Shown piece after piece: positions 31,574-39,800 of a stretch of 64,000 nucleotides of DNA. Numbering within the stretch: position 1 is the stretch's first letter; each line of letters starts with the position of its first letter. A program made the translations under genes and the position numbers. The notes beneath the pieces are model-generated. The model was not told the origin of the DNA. It saw only the letters and a list, made by a program, of their open reading frames with translations, and ran no database searches. The DNA is from a virus: positions 32,152-96,151 of IMG/VR virus record IMGVR_UViG_3300047509_000037; one strand, written 5' to 3'.

Positions 31574-31652
31574 TGGGTGGCGAGTGGAAGTCGAATCCAC
31601 CAGAGGTCAGGTTCACAGCCTGCCATAACATTCCCAGAGTTATCATCGCCAC
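31574..31652 (-). tRNA. tRNA-His (anticodon GTG)
   Basis: Acceptor GTGGCGA pairs perfectly with TCGCCAC, followed directly by CCA. Read as a His tRNA, the first G is the encoded G-1 pairing with C73, and one base pair is missing. D arm ATAAC/GTTAT, anticodon loop CTGTGAA (GTG), T arm GTGGA-TTCGACT-TCCAC. Confidence 0.85.
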
Positions 31653-31928
31653 AATTTGCCGCACACGCTCACCGGGGTAACTTCGTTCTTGTCCCGCGTT
31701 GGTGTGCGGACTTAATCTGGTCCCCGTGGCAGGTGGTGTGCCCTGCGACCCTCGCCTTCCAATGGCGATGCTGACCACATTTCTCAGCTTCACGGGGTCA
31801 TAGAATTTGTGTGGGTCTTCGGCTCACGCTTCAGGTTACACCCACTGTCACCCCTGACCATTTCGCTTCTAACAGGCTGGTCAGTCCACGCTCCTGCACA
31901 TCGGGGTTCTCCCGGCAAGCAGGTTATC
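31653..31928 (-). ncRNA. Candidate structured RNA beside tRNA-His
   Basis: No supported ORF in 276 bases, but at least six perfect or near-perfect hairpins. CCGCACAC/GTGTGCGG (31659-31666/31702-31709), GGAC/GTCC (31708/31720), GCAGG/CCTGC (31729/31742), CGCC/GGCG (31753/31764). GGGGT/ACCCC (31794/31850) encloses GTGGGT/ACCCAC (31811/31840); CTGACCA/TGGTCAG is at 31854/31878. Strand unproven, assumed - like its neighbours. Phage RNAs such as GOLLD and ROOL lie near tRNAs, but I cannot match this to them. Confidence 0.4.
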
Positions 31929-32408
31929 TTACAGCGTCTTCAGGTCGAAGAACGTCTTGATGCTCTGGTACTCGTGCGGCGACAGCGGTTCTGCCGTTCC
32001 CACTTCACCCTTCTCGTTCAGAGAGGCAATCTGGTCGGGCATGTCATTCAACGTCGCTGGGCGCTTGCCCAACTTGATGAGTGTCGCGGTGAAGACGTAG
32101 CCGATGAGATTCCAAATCGCCTGAGTCGCGTGAGGTTCGTCACGCATCCCAGCCTTCAGCTTCGCCAAGTGTCGTTCGCAGGAGTCGATATACCATGACA
32201 GCGGCATACCCTTCTCCCAATTACGTGACGCGTACTTTGCCGCGCCGTCTTCGTAAATCCGGCTGACCATCCAGATGACCCAATTCGGCACGAGGGATGG
32301 TTTGCCCTTGTTTGCCGACTTGTCGCGCACTGCGCCTGTTTCCGTTGTACGACGTTCGCCGGAGTCTTTGAACCCCTCGACCATCGTCTTTGTCTCACTC
32401 CCCATCAT
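31929..32408 (-). CDS. dATP/dGTP diphosphohydrolase-like protein (DUF5664 type)
   Basis: 159 residues. KPSLVPNWVIWMVSRIYEDGAAKYASRNWEKGMPLSWYIDSCERHLAKLKAG and EPHATQAIWNLIGYVFTATLI match the all-alpha phage family with dATP/dGTP diphosphohydrolase activity. It would adjust the nucleotide pool. Overlaps the HAD gene by 4 bases and so is in one operon with it. Confidence 0.75.
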   Translation of the reverse strand: MMGSETKTMVEGFKDSGERRTTETGAVRDKSANKGKPSLVPNWVIWMVSRIYEDGAAKYASRNWEKGMPLSWYIDSCERHLAKLKAGMRDEPHATQAIWNLIGYVFTATLIKLGKRPATLNDMPDQIASLNEKGEVGTAEPLSPHEYQSIKTFFDLKTL

Positions 32409-33043
32409 TCCCCCTTCAGAACAATTTCAGCGAACTCGTTCACTGAGTAAACGCGTTGAAATTCGGGATTGACATAGTCCTGATTGTGAGACGCGTTCAT
32501 CAGAAAAACTTGACAGGTCGGGTTCGCCTTCTTGATTGCTTCACAGTTTGTCGGACGGTCGTCGATGAAGTAGTCGTACTTCAGCGCAGCCGCCAACGGA
32601 CCTTTCTCGTTCGAGACGAACACCGTCGGGAACGCGATAAGGAAATTCTTTCGGAGCCATGTTGCAGATTGGCGTCCAACGTCGATGCCGCCCTTCGTCA
32701 CCGCACGAGCCGTCGGAAAATACAACTTGGTCCGATAGTCCAGCTTGTTGATGAGTTGAGCGTCAACCCCCGGCATGACTTCGAGAGTCTGCCAGAAGTC
32801 GGGCGTGGCGATGATGACATCCCACACTGCGACGACGATTTTGTCCTTCTGCTCCGGCGTTAATGGAGTCCCGTCGAGGAACTTGCAACCGTCCCAATCC
32901 CAATTGGACTGAAGTACGTTCGGGTCCACTTGGAACAGCCGACGGGCGATGTCCATGAACGTCTTCATGAAATTCGCTAGAACGTCGTCAAGGTCCATGC
33001 CAACAATCTTGCGATTGTCTTTGATGAAGTTTGGGGCTGGCAT
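32405..33043 (-). CDS. HAD-family 5'-nucleotidase-like protein
   Basis: 212 residues. Motif I GMDLDDVLANF (Asp17, Asp19), motif II FPTARAVTKG (Thr), Lys of RKNFLI, and motif IV DYFIDDRPTNCEAI. The layout matches 5'(3')-deoxyribonucleotidases. Together with the diphosphohydrolase it suggests deoxynucleotide turnover. Start ATG overlaps nothing; stop overlaps the next gene. Confidence 0.75.
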   Translation of the reverse strand: MPAPNFIKDNRKIVGMDLDDVLANFMKTFMDIARRLFQVDPNVLQSNWDWDGCKFLDGTPLTPEQKDKIVVAVWDVIIATPDFWQTLEVMPGVDAQLINKLDYRTKLYFPTARAVTKGGIDVGRQSATWLRKNFLIAFPTVFVSNEKGPLAAALKYDYFIDDRPTNCEAIKKANPTCQVFLMNASHNQDYVNPEFQRVYSVNEFAEIVLKGE

Positions 33044-33044
33044 G

Positions 33045-33302
33045 TTAGCTCAACCCCAAATCCTTCAGAGCCGGAGGGGTCTGTTCGCCCTTCACAATTC
33101 TGAAACCCTTGATGAAGTTCATGTCGTTCATCGCCTGAAGACGCTGGGTGTGGATGAGCCAGTAGGGAACCTCGTAGGCTACCTCTTGCGTTCCACCTTC
33201 AGCGGTCTTGGTGATGATTGACATTTCACACGTAGGACCGCAGCCGTAGCTGCCATCCAACGGAATTACGAAGCCTTTCGGCTGGTCTTGGTCTTCGGAC
33301 AT
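33045..33302 (-). CDS. Hypothetical protein
   Basis: 85 residues from ATG 33302 behind GGAGGAGACT (a longer start at 33314 would use an ATG inside the SD). GSYGCGPTCEMSII, VPYWLIHTQRLQAMNDMNF. No family recognised. Confidence 0.6.
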   Translation of the reverse strand: MSEDQDQPKGFVIPLDGSYGCGPTCEMSIITKTAEGGTQEVAYEVPYWLIHTQRLQAMNDMNFIKGFRIVKGEQTPPALKDLGLS

Positions 33303-33341
33303 AGTCTCCTCCATGCTCGAACGATTTGTACTGCGAAACCT

Positions 33342-34964
33342 CTAGGCGTGCCACTTCCCGTTCTTCATCGTCACGATGGCTCGTTGCCCGTTAGGGTAGA
33401 GCACCACGTGCGAATGACTCCACGAACTCGGACCCGTCGTGTAATCCCAGCCCGTTGTCAGCTTCGACGACGTGCCAGCGACGTACAGCCCGTGATAGAT
33501 TCCGGCTGAGTGGGTGTGCGCCGTCGTTGCCTTCTTCCCAATCTTTGCGAGAGTCGCGGGGTTACCGAAACTGCCGTTGGGTCCAAGGTGACCGTGCATA
33601 CCGCATTCAACTTCAGCAATCTCGAAGGGGTCATCGGGGAGCAGGAATTGAACCGCGCCCGCTTTCAGACCAGCCTCGTTCTCCATGACATAGCGAGTGA
33701 GATTGATGTTCTTCACCATCTTCATCTGGCGCAACTCGTGGAACATGAAAGTCTGCATACGCAGGAAGATTTCAGTGTTCGGCGGGTCCACCCGATAGTC
33801 GTACTCTTGCAGCCAAGCCTTCAACCACGAGCGGTCGTGATTGGCGTCAGGCACGACGGTCTTGCACCACGGTCGGAGATAACGCTCCAGCACCGTGCGG
33901 GTCTGCTTGAACTCCTCCTCCACGCGGTGAAGCCCACGGAGCCACACGGTGAACTTCTCGTGAATGGCTTTGTGCTTCCGGTTGTGGCGGTTGAACCCAG
34001 CACCCTCAAACAAATCGTGGATGAATTGCGCCGACGGCTTGAGCGTGTCGAGCATCCCCTGAGACGCTTCGACTACTTCAGGCTGCGATGCCGTTGCGTG
34101 CAAATCGCCCCACGTAATCGCGGCGACCTTAGCGTCGGTTGATGTAATCTCCCCGCCCTGTGCCACGACTTGCAAATCTTGAATCGTGCGACCGTTCTTA
34201 CGAGCCGCAACTTGACGTACCCACCAATTGCCTTCGCTGTCCACTTCCACGAGAAGGAACGCATAGCGGTGGTGATGCTCCGCTTTGATGCCCAGCTTCT
34301 TCTGGAGATAGTTCATCAACGTCACAGCGCCCGTCGTGTAAATCATCTTCGTCGGGACATCGGGCGTTGTGGCAATCGAACGCATCTCAATCTTCGTGTG
34401 CGGGAAGACGATGCTGTCTGCGCCGCCGTAAGTCTCCAATCCCGCGATAGGATTATCTTCGGTCGGCAGAATGTTCATGTTACCGCACCAGAGGAGTCCC
34501 GGCGCGAGTTGTACCTTCTCATCGCTGATGAAGGGCACGATAGCTGGGTCGAACCACAACGTGTGGTCGTAGGCTTTCTTCGTCCCACGCTTCACCGCCA
34601 GCTTGCCGTAGTTGTTCTGATTGTACGAGAACGTTCCTACGAGAATCTGGGCGTCGTAATGCTTCGCCATCGCTTGCACGTTGTCCCAGAAAGATTTGTG
34701 GACGTGCGTGTTGTTCTGAGCCGAGGTCAGGATGTACCGTTTGATTTTCCCTGTCGCCGGAAGACTGGTCTCTGTCGGAGCCGCGTGGCGCTTGCCGCCA
34801 GCAAGGGGCTTCTTCCCCATGCCGACCGCTGCGAGGTTGCGCCGGATTGAACTGCGAGACATGCCGAGTTCTTTTGCTACGGCAGTGATGTTTCCGCTGT
34901 ACTTGTTGAACAAAGCGACCACTGTCGCACGCTGCTTCGTGAGTGCCTCTGAAGTCTTACCCAT
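33342..34964 (-). CDS. Metallophosphoesterase-like protein related to T5 A1
   Basis: 540 residues. An N-terminal helix-turn-helix (ITAVAKELGMSRSSIRRNLAAVG, about 26-48) precedes a domain with TWGDLHA, VPDANHDRSWLKAW, GMHGHLG and TAHTHSAGIYH. These are the GDxH, GNHD-like, GH and GHTH motifs of calcineurin-like phosphoesterases. The layout resembles the T5 A1 DNA-transfer/host-degradation family. AGGAG lies upstream. Confidence 0.65.
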   Translation of the reverse strand: MGKTSEALTKQRATVVALFNKYSGNITAVAKELGMSRSSIRRNLAAVGMGKKPLAGGKRHAAPTETSLPATGKIKRYILTSAQNNTHVHKSFWDNVQAMAKHYDAQILVGTFSYNQNNYGKLAVKRGTKKAYDHTLWFDPAIVPFISDEKVQLAPGLLWCGNMNILPTEDNPIAGLETYGGADSIVFPHTKIEMRSIATTPDVPTKMIYTTGAVTLMNYLQKKLGIKAEHHHRYAFLLVEVDSEGNWWVRQVAARKNGRTIQDLQVVAQGGEITSTDAKVAAITWGDLHATASQPEVVEASQGMLDTLKPSAQFIHDLFEGAGFNRHNRKHKAIHEKFTVWLRGLHRVEEEFKQTRTVLERYLRPWCKTVVPDANHDRSWLKAWLQEYDYRVDPPNTEIFLRMQTFMFHELRQMKMVKNINLTRYVMENEAGLKAGAVQFLLPDDPFEIAEVECGMHGHLGPNGSFGNPATLAKIGKKATTAHTHSAGIYHGLYVAGTSSKLTTGWDYTTGPSSWSHSHVVLYPNGQRAIVTMKNGKWHA

Positions 34965-34976
34965 TGTGCTCCTCTC

Positions 34977-35279
34977 CTAGATTTCCACTGTCGTGTCGGA
35001 GTCCCCGGTCATGTGTTGCGCCATGCGACCGATGTTCTTATCCATCGTGATGATGGACCGCTCCATGTGCGGAAAGTGGTTTGTTGCCATTGTGTCGATT
35101 TGCCCGACGGTCTTGGTGACCTGAGCCTGCGCCTGACTGGAGAATTTGCCAGCCTGCCATACAAGCCAGATGACCGTCCCCCAGCCGACGAGATGAATGT
35201 GTTGTGAAGCCCACTCGAAGGGGCTATTTCCCGCTGTCTGTTGCGCCGCTTGCGCCGCTTGCACCAGAAGATGAATCAT
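34977..35279 (-). CDS. Membrane protein, possible holin partner
   Basis: 100 residues with one hydrophobic segment (HLVGWGTVIWLVWQAGKF, about 29-46) and a helical tail (TVGQIDTMATNHFPHMERSI). Overlaps the holin-like gene upstream by 56 bases. Function by position only. Confidence 0.45.
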   Translation of the reverse strand: MIHLLVQAAQAAQQTAGNSPFEWASQHIHLVGWGTVIWLVWQAGKFSSQAQAQVTKTVGQIDTMATNHFPHMERSIITMDKNIGRMAQHMTGDSDTTVEI

Positions 35280-35481
35280 CGGAAGTTCCTTTTACTTTGC
35301 CCCACATCTGAGCGCCGCCGTGAGCCGCGAGAAACCCGTACATTGCGTACAGGGAGTTCACGTAGTTCGGACCAAGGTCTGCATGTGTCTTGACGTGAAC
35401 GACTGTAGTCACGATGAAGACGATGATGGCGATTGGGATATGTGCGTAAGTCTGCAATTTCTCTAGCACGTTAGTCCACAT
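35224..35481 (-). CDS. Holin-like membrane protein
   Basis: 85 residues with two hydrophobic helices (IPIAIIVFIVTTVVHV and SLYAMYGFLAAHGGAQMW) and a polar Ser/Gly-rich tail, the size and layout of a phage holin. It lies just after the cell-wall hydrolase gene. No sequence family recognised. Confidence 0.5.
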   Translation of the reverse strand: MWTNVLEKLQTYAHIPIAIIVFIVTTVVHVKTHADLGPNYVNSLYAMYGFLAAHGGAQMWGKVKGTSDDSSSGASGASGATDSGK

Positions 35482-35492
35482 TTCTCCCCTCC

Positions 35493-35936
35493 CTAACGCC
35501 AGAAATTAAGACCGCCCATGTTGGCGATGCGGTCGTGGTTCTCTGGAGACCGGACGATTTTTTCGAGGAACCATTCGCGTTCTACGCGGGCGAGGTCCGC
35601 CCAATAGAGTCCGCCTGATTTCCCTTGCGCTCTATCCAGTGCGCTGAGTGTAAGGTCTGAGACCGAGCCGTCGTAGATTCCATCGACGGCGTGCAACAGT
35701 TTGATGAATGCAGGTTCCCACACCGACGGATGCGTCAGCGGCGGGAGTTCGTTCTCTGCCATGAATTGCGGGATGTTATCTATAACTTGTAGCCAACTGC
35801 CCCAGCCCTGCCGCACACGATTGGCGAGTGCTTGCATGACCATCTGTCCTGCGATGTGCCCGCCCGAATAGGACTGACCGAACCGCCAGCCAGCCTGCAC
35901 CAATTGAGCCTTAATAAAATCATCCTGCTTGAGCAC
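35493..35936 (-). CDS. SleB-like cell-wall hydrolase
   Basis: 147 residues from GTG 35936. VLKQDDFIKAQL..., MVMQALANRVRQGWGSWLQVIDNIPQFM has the N-R-x-x-x-G-W-x-x-W-x-x-V-I...F order of SleB/CwlJ-like hydrolases. Probably the endolysin of the holin pair. The GIY-YIG gene overlaps its start by 17 bases and may have replaced the original 5' end. Confidence 0.55.
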   Translation of the reverse strand: MLKQDDFIKAQLVQAGWRFGQSYSGGHIAGQMVMQALANRVRQGWGSWLQVIDNIPQFMAENELPPLTHPSVWEPAFIKLLHAVDGIYDGSVSDLTLSALDRAQGKSGGLYWADLARVEREWFLEKIVRSPENHDRIANMGGLNFWR

Positions 35937-36369
35937 TTCGCCGCCTATCCCACCATGCTTGGATAGCAACACTGCGTTTGGCAATTTCTTCCGGGGATTG
36001 TTTACCCTTCGGACGACCTTTACCAATTGCTTTCTTGTTGCCTCTATGGATGGTGCTCAGAAACCGTCGATGTTCTTCGGTTCGTTTGTATCTCCCGTTC
36101 TCAGCCGCACTACCGCCAAGCCCTCCGTCTGCGTGGTTCCGCAGACATCCGGTGCTGCGGTCGATTCTACCATAGAAGTCTACGAGAAACTTCTCTGCGT
36201 CAAAGGCTTCCTGCTCATCCGCGTATTCCTGCACGATGATTCGACTCCGTGACACGGGACGATGCACGGAATGTTGAACTCGGAGGTATGCCCTTCCGCC
36301 CGTGCCTTTGCCGACATAGTACGGCGTCCCGTCTTCCCTCAACCAGAGATAGACGTAAAACTTGAGCAT
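35920..36369 (-). CDS. GIY-YIG homing endonuclease
   Basis: 149 residues from ATG 36369 behind GGAAGGG. FYVYLWLREDGTPYYVGKGTGGRAY is the GIY-YIG core, with the catalytic Arg in that strand and the Glu in EQEAFDAEKFLVDFYGR. A basic tail with RRTEEHRRFLS and RPKGKQSPEEIAKRS follows, a nuclease-associated modular DNA-binding type. It overlaps the hydrolase gene. Confidence 0.85.
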   Translation of the reverse strand: MLKFYVYLWLREDGTPYYVGKGTGGRAYLRVQHSVHRPVSRSRIIVQEYADEQEAFDAEKFLVDFYGRIDRSTGCLRNHADGGLGGSAAENGRYKRTEEHRRFLSTIHRGNKKAIGKGRPKGKQSPEEIAKRSVAIQAWWDRRRSAQAG

Positions 36370-36390
36370 AGACCCTTCCATAAACAGAGT

Positions 36391-36427
36391 AGCACGAAGG
36401 TGTGGTTACTGTCAACACCTTCGTGCT
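36391..36427 (-). promoter_or_regulatory. 13-bp dyad overlapping a promoter
   Basis: AGCACGAAGGTGT (36391-36403) and ACACCTTCGTGCT (36415-36427) are perfect inverted copies separated by 11 bases. On the - strand TTGACA (36410-36415) and TACTCT (36386-36391) flank it with an 18-base spacer, feeding the GIY-YIG gene. No T-run follows, so an operator is as likely as a terminator. Confidence 0.6.
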
Positions 36428-36454
36428 AGTTACTTTGGTTTCGCTGGTTGTTCG

Positions 36455-36655
36455 CTACTTGGTGTCTACATCTGGCGGATTCTGAAGGGCTTCCACTTCC
36501 CGTTGAAATTCCTCAGGGAGTTGGGCGATGTCTTCCGCGTCGAGAGCCTTCGGCGCGGGCGGCTTGCCCATGAATGCCCAATGCAGGTAGTTGTTCAGCG
36601 TCATCGGGACTTTCGCCCGAATCATCGCCGCCTGTACTGCGTCCTGTTTCGCCAT
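36455..36655 (-). CDS. Small hypothetical protein
   Basis: 66 residues, ATG behind GGAGGC. Helical (QDAVQAAMIRAKVPMTLNNYLHW), with an acidic C-terminal helix. No family recognised. Confidence 0.55.
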   Translation of the reverse strand: MAKQDAVQAAMIRAKVPMTLNNYLHWAFMGKPPAPKALDAEDIAQLPEEFQREVEALQNPPDVDTK

Positions 36656-36770
36656 GTGTTTGTGCCTCCAAGCACGTTCCTAGATGCAGAGTCGCCCGAC
36701 CTGACCGAATCCGAACACCGCACTCGGCACAGAAGGGCTCAACGAATCTGGAATCGAACCGCGTCTTCAT
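36513..36770 (-). CDS. Possible small zinc-ribbon protein (doubtful)
   Basis: A frame from ATG 36770 with FCAECGVRIRSG and a later Cys. It fills the 154 bases before the gene at 36455 but then overlaps it in another phase. Only the first 45 residues look plausible. Confidence 0.25.
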   Translation of the reverse strand: MKTRFDSRFVEPFCAECGVRIRSGRATLHLGTCLEAQTHGETGRSTGGDDSGESPDDAEQLPALGIHGQAARAEGSRRGRHRPTP

Positions 36771-36776
36771 GCTCAA

Positions 36777-36806
36777 AGCGTATCAGAAAGGGGCTGATGT
36801 TGTCAA
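36777..36806 (-). promoter_or_regulatory. Possible promoter
   Basis: On the - strand TTGACA (36801-36806), an 18-base spacer and TACGCT (36777-36782). It lies just after the end of the large ejection-protein gene and would serve the small genes downstream. Confidence 0.4.
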
Positions 36807-36809
36807 CCC

Positions 36810-39800
36810 CTATTCCTTGACTTTGACTATGTTCGACAGGGCATCGGTCACCTTCGAGCCTGTTGGGAAGTCCAGCGATTGATGATTCTTACCGTCCACA
36901 GTTTCGAGAACGATGCGACCATTTCGTAGTTTCCCTGCCGCTGCACGAATCTGACGTGCTTGGCTTTCAGTGATTTGTTTCGGTAGCGAGAAGACTTGCT
37001 CCTCGCCCGCACGTGACATGCGATAACGGCTACGGATGACGCCTGTGTCTTTGATGAACTGCTCACGCGTATTCTCGGTAGTTTTGCCGCCGAGCATGTG
37101 GTCGTGTTCACCAACGAGCGGAATCATGTCGCCTTCAGGTAGGATGAATCCTGCCTTCAGAACGTCTCCAGTCGTTCCATACTTCTGCTTGAGTGCGTCC
37201 GTCACTGAGCCTTCGCCAGTGCCGCCCGTTTGGATTTCGCCTTCGCCGCCGAGATGATAGACCGCCTTTTGATTGGCAGCTTTACCAGCTTTGATAGCGT
37301 CCGCACGTTTGTCATAAATCCTAGCGACATCTAACGTGTGTGCCCCCGTATCGGGGTCTTTCCACGTGCCAACAGCATGTCCGGGTTTGTTAAGAACGTC
37401 GGAGTTGATGTCTTTGAAGGCATCTATGTGGTCGGGAGTTAGTTTGCCTTTGACTTGCTGGGTTCTTTCAGGATAAGAGCCGACTGAGTATTTGTTGGCT
37501 CCCGCGAGATTGTTTCCCTGCATGTCGAAAGTCGAACCGCCCTTTTCGTTGTGCGCCGCGACCTGTTCCTCGTTCGAGAAATCCGTCGGATTGAAAGACG
37601 TGCTTTCATCTTTCAACTCACGCGTAGGTGCTTTTGTCTCAGGTAATTCATCCCCACCCATCCACGGCGGTCGAGTGAAACCCTTCGCCGCTTTCACAAT
37701 CTCTGCACGTGCTTGGTCGAGTGTCAAGTCGCCCGCCATGTGCTGGGACCAGATGCCCGTCACTGCCTTGCGGAGTTCGGGAGTCCTTTTCTCGTCGCCC
37801 ATGAGAGCCTTAACGCCTTCCCATGTTATAGATTGCAGTTCACGCGGCAAGATACCGATGCGTTTCGCTGCGTCGATATAGGCTGCGTGGTGAAGCGAGT
37901 ACATCCCCTTCTGACCCGTGGCTTTGTTCGCCGGGGCACCACCGAAGACGCCCTTGATTTCTGCGTCGTCACTACCACGAGGGATTAGCATGTCTGCGTT
38001 AGCAGCGTGCGTGTCAATCGTTGCGTGACCTTCCGGTGAGTTCGGAGAGATGATGTTGTTGTAGAAGTTCCGAATCTTGTGACCGTCACCGATGACATCG
38101 TGGATGGCGGCAGGAGTGCCGTCGCCCTTGAGCATCTCCAAGGCTTTCGCCATTGGTGCGGGCATTCCCCACTGCATGTTGAGATGTCCGCGAACGTCGC
38201 CGTTCGGAGCATACAACTCAGTTTGAGGAGCGCCGTGTGCTTGGTCTAGGATTCGCATCCACAACGCTTGCGAGAAGTTCGTCGCGTCTGGGTTCTCAGG
38301 GTCGTTGAGTTCGTCGAACGTCTTGCCACGAAGTTTGTCGAGTTCAGCGCGGAAGTCTGGTTTGATTCCCTTGCCGTTACGAATCTTCGATAGCGTGGTG
38401 TCCATCTCAGGTGACCACTCGTGACCGCGTTGGTTGACGTACATGTCAATCATACGCTTCGCCTGACCCGCGTTCACGTCCCATGCGTTCTGCGGAGAGA
38501 GCGCCGCGATAACTCCTGCGACTTTCTCTTTCGGTACGCCGTACTGGTCTGCCCACTTGATTGCCATCTGGTGAGCAGAGTCATACCAGAGTTTCGAGAT
38601 TTCACGAATCTCCGGCGGAATTTGATTGTGCAACCATTCAAGGTTGCCCGACCATCGGTCAACAACTTTCTGGAGACCCTGACGAGGATTCGCCAAGTCT
38701 TCAGGAGTCAGGTTGATTCCCAACTCAGGATACTTGTTGACTTCATCAAGCAGCTTTGCCATGTGTCCCGGCTTCAGCTTCTCAGCTTCTTCGATTGCAT
38801 CCCAGCCCGTCTTGTGTTCGGTTGGGTTGTTCTCGCCTGCGGGACGTGTGGAGATTTCACTGTCTGGGTTGTGCCCAGCGGTGACGCTGCCTTCCGGTTC
38901 GGCTTGCTTGGGGATGAAGTGCTCGACACCGCCGCCTTGTTCAGTCGGGTTGCCATCGCTATCCATCACCGGAGCGTGTTGCACATCATAGCCGCGCCGT
39001 TCGAGTTTGTTCCAGTGCCCTTCGTTCTCAGGAGAGCGGAGGTCTGGGTGGTCGGAGACGATTCGACTGTACGCGTCGGTCTTGTTCATCCGAGCGACAG
39101 CTTCGTCCATCATCTGTTGTCCAGCGCCGGGAGCATCGACTGCGGAGATGCCCGTTTGCCGGAGTTGTTTCTTGCCTTCAAACCCCGGACGCGTGTCCGC
39201 TTCAGGCTTGAGAATCATCTGGCTCGTGCCGTTCGGGTGGTCGAACTGCCATGCGCCGTCTTCACGTCGCGTGACCTTCATATCACCCGGATTGCCGCCA
39301 AGCCGCTTGACTGGCTCATTGATGTTGCGACCGACAGCGCCCTTCTCACTCGAAAGCGGAGACGCCTTGTAAGCATCGTAAGCCTTCTGGAGATAGCCCT
39401 TAAATCGTTCGGACACCGAGAGCGCCTGTGGGTTCTGGAGCGCCGCGTTGATTTCCTTTGCCGCTGGTTCGGAAGTCATGGCGTCACCGAGGAACCGAGT
39501 CATCGCCGTGGTGAGAACGTGCTCACCAACGGTCTTGCCCAGCATTGCCTCTGCGATTGCGCCGATGCCGCCGTGTCCCGCTGCGATGAACGGGATTGCC
39601 TTCGCTGCGAATTTCGCGAGCGTTCCGAACTCTGGGGAGACCTGTTGGTCTTTCAGAGTCTTGGCGAGTTCAGCCAACGTGTCGATGTGCTCTGGAGTGA
39701 AGCCAGCTTTCACAAACTGGTTCTTCTCATCAGGCATCCGGCGCAAACGGTCAATCTGTTTCGCCAGCTTGTTGCCATCGACTTGATAGCCGCCTTCCTC

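Noticed and set aside
31660-31800. Possible extra tRNA
   Set aside because: Three small hairpins resemble a cloverleaf, but there is no pairing acceptor, no T-loop and the putative anticodon loop lacks T33.
36656-36776. TGGAATCGAACC-like stretch suggesting a tRNA
   Set aside because: The T-arm sides do not pair and no acceptor or CCA fits either strand.
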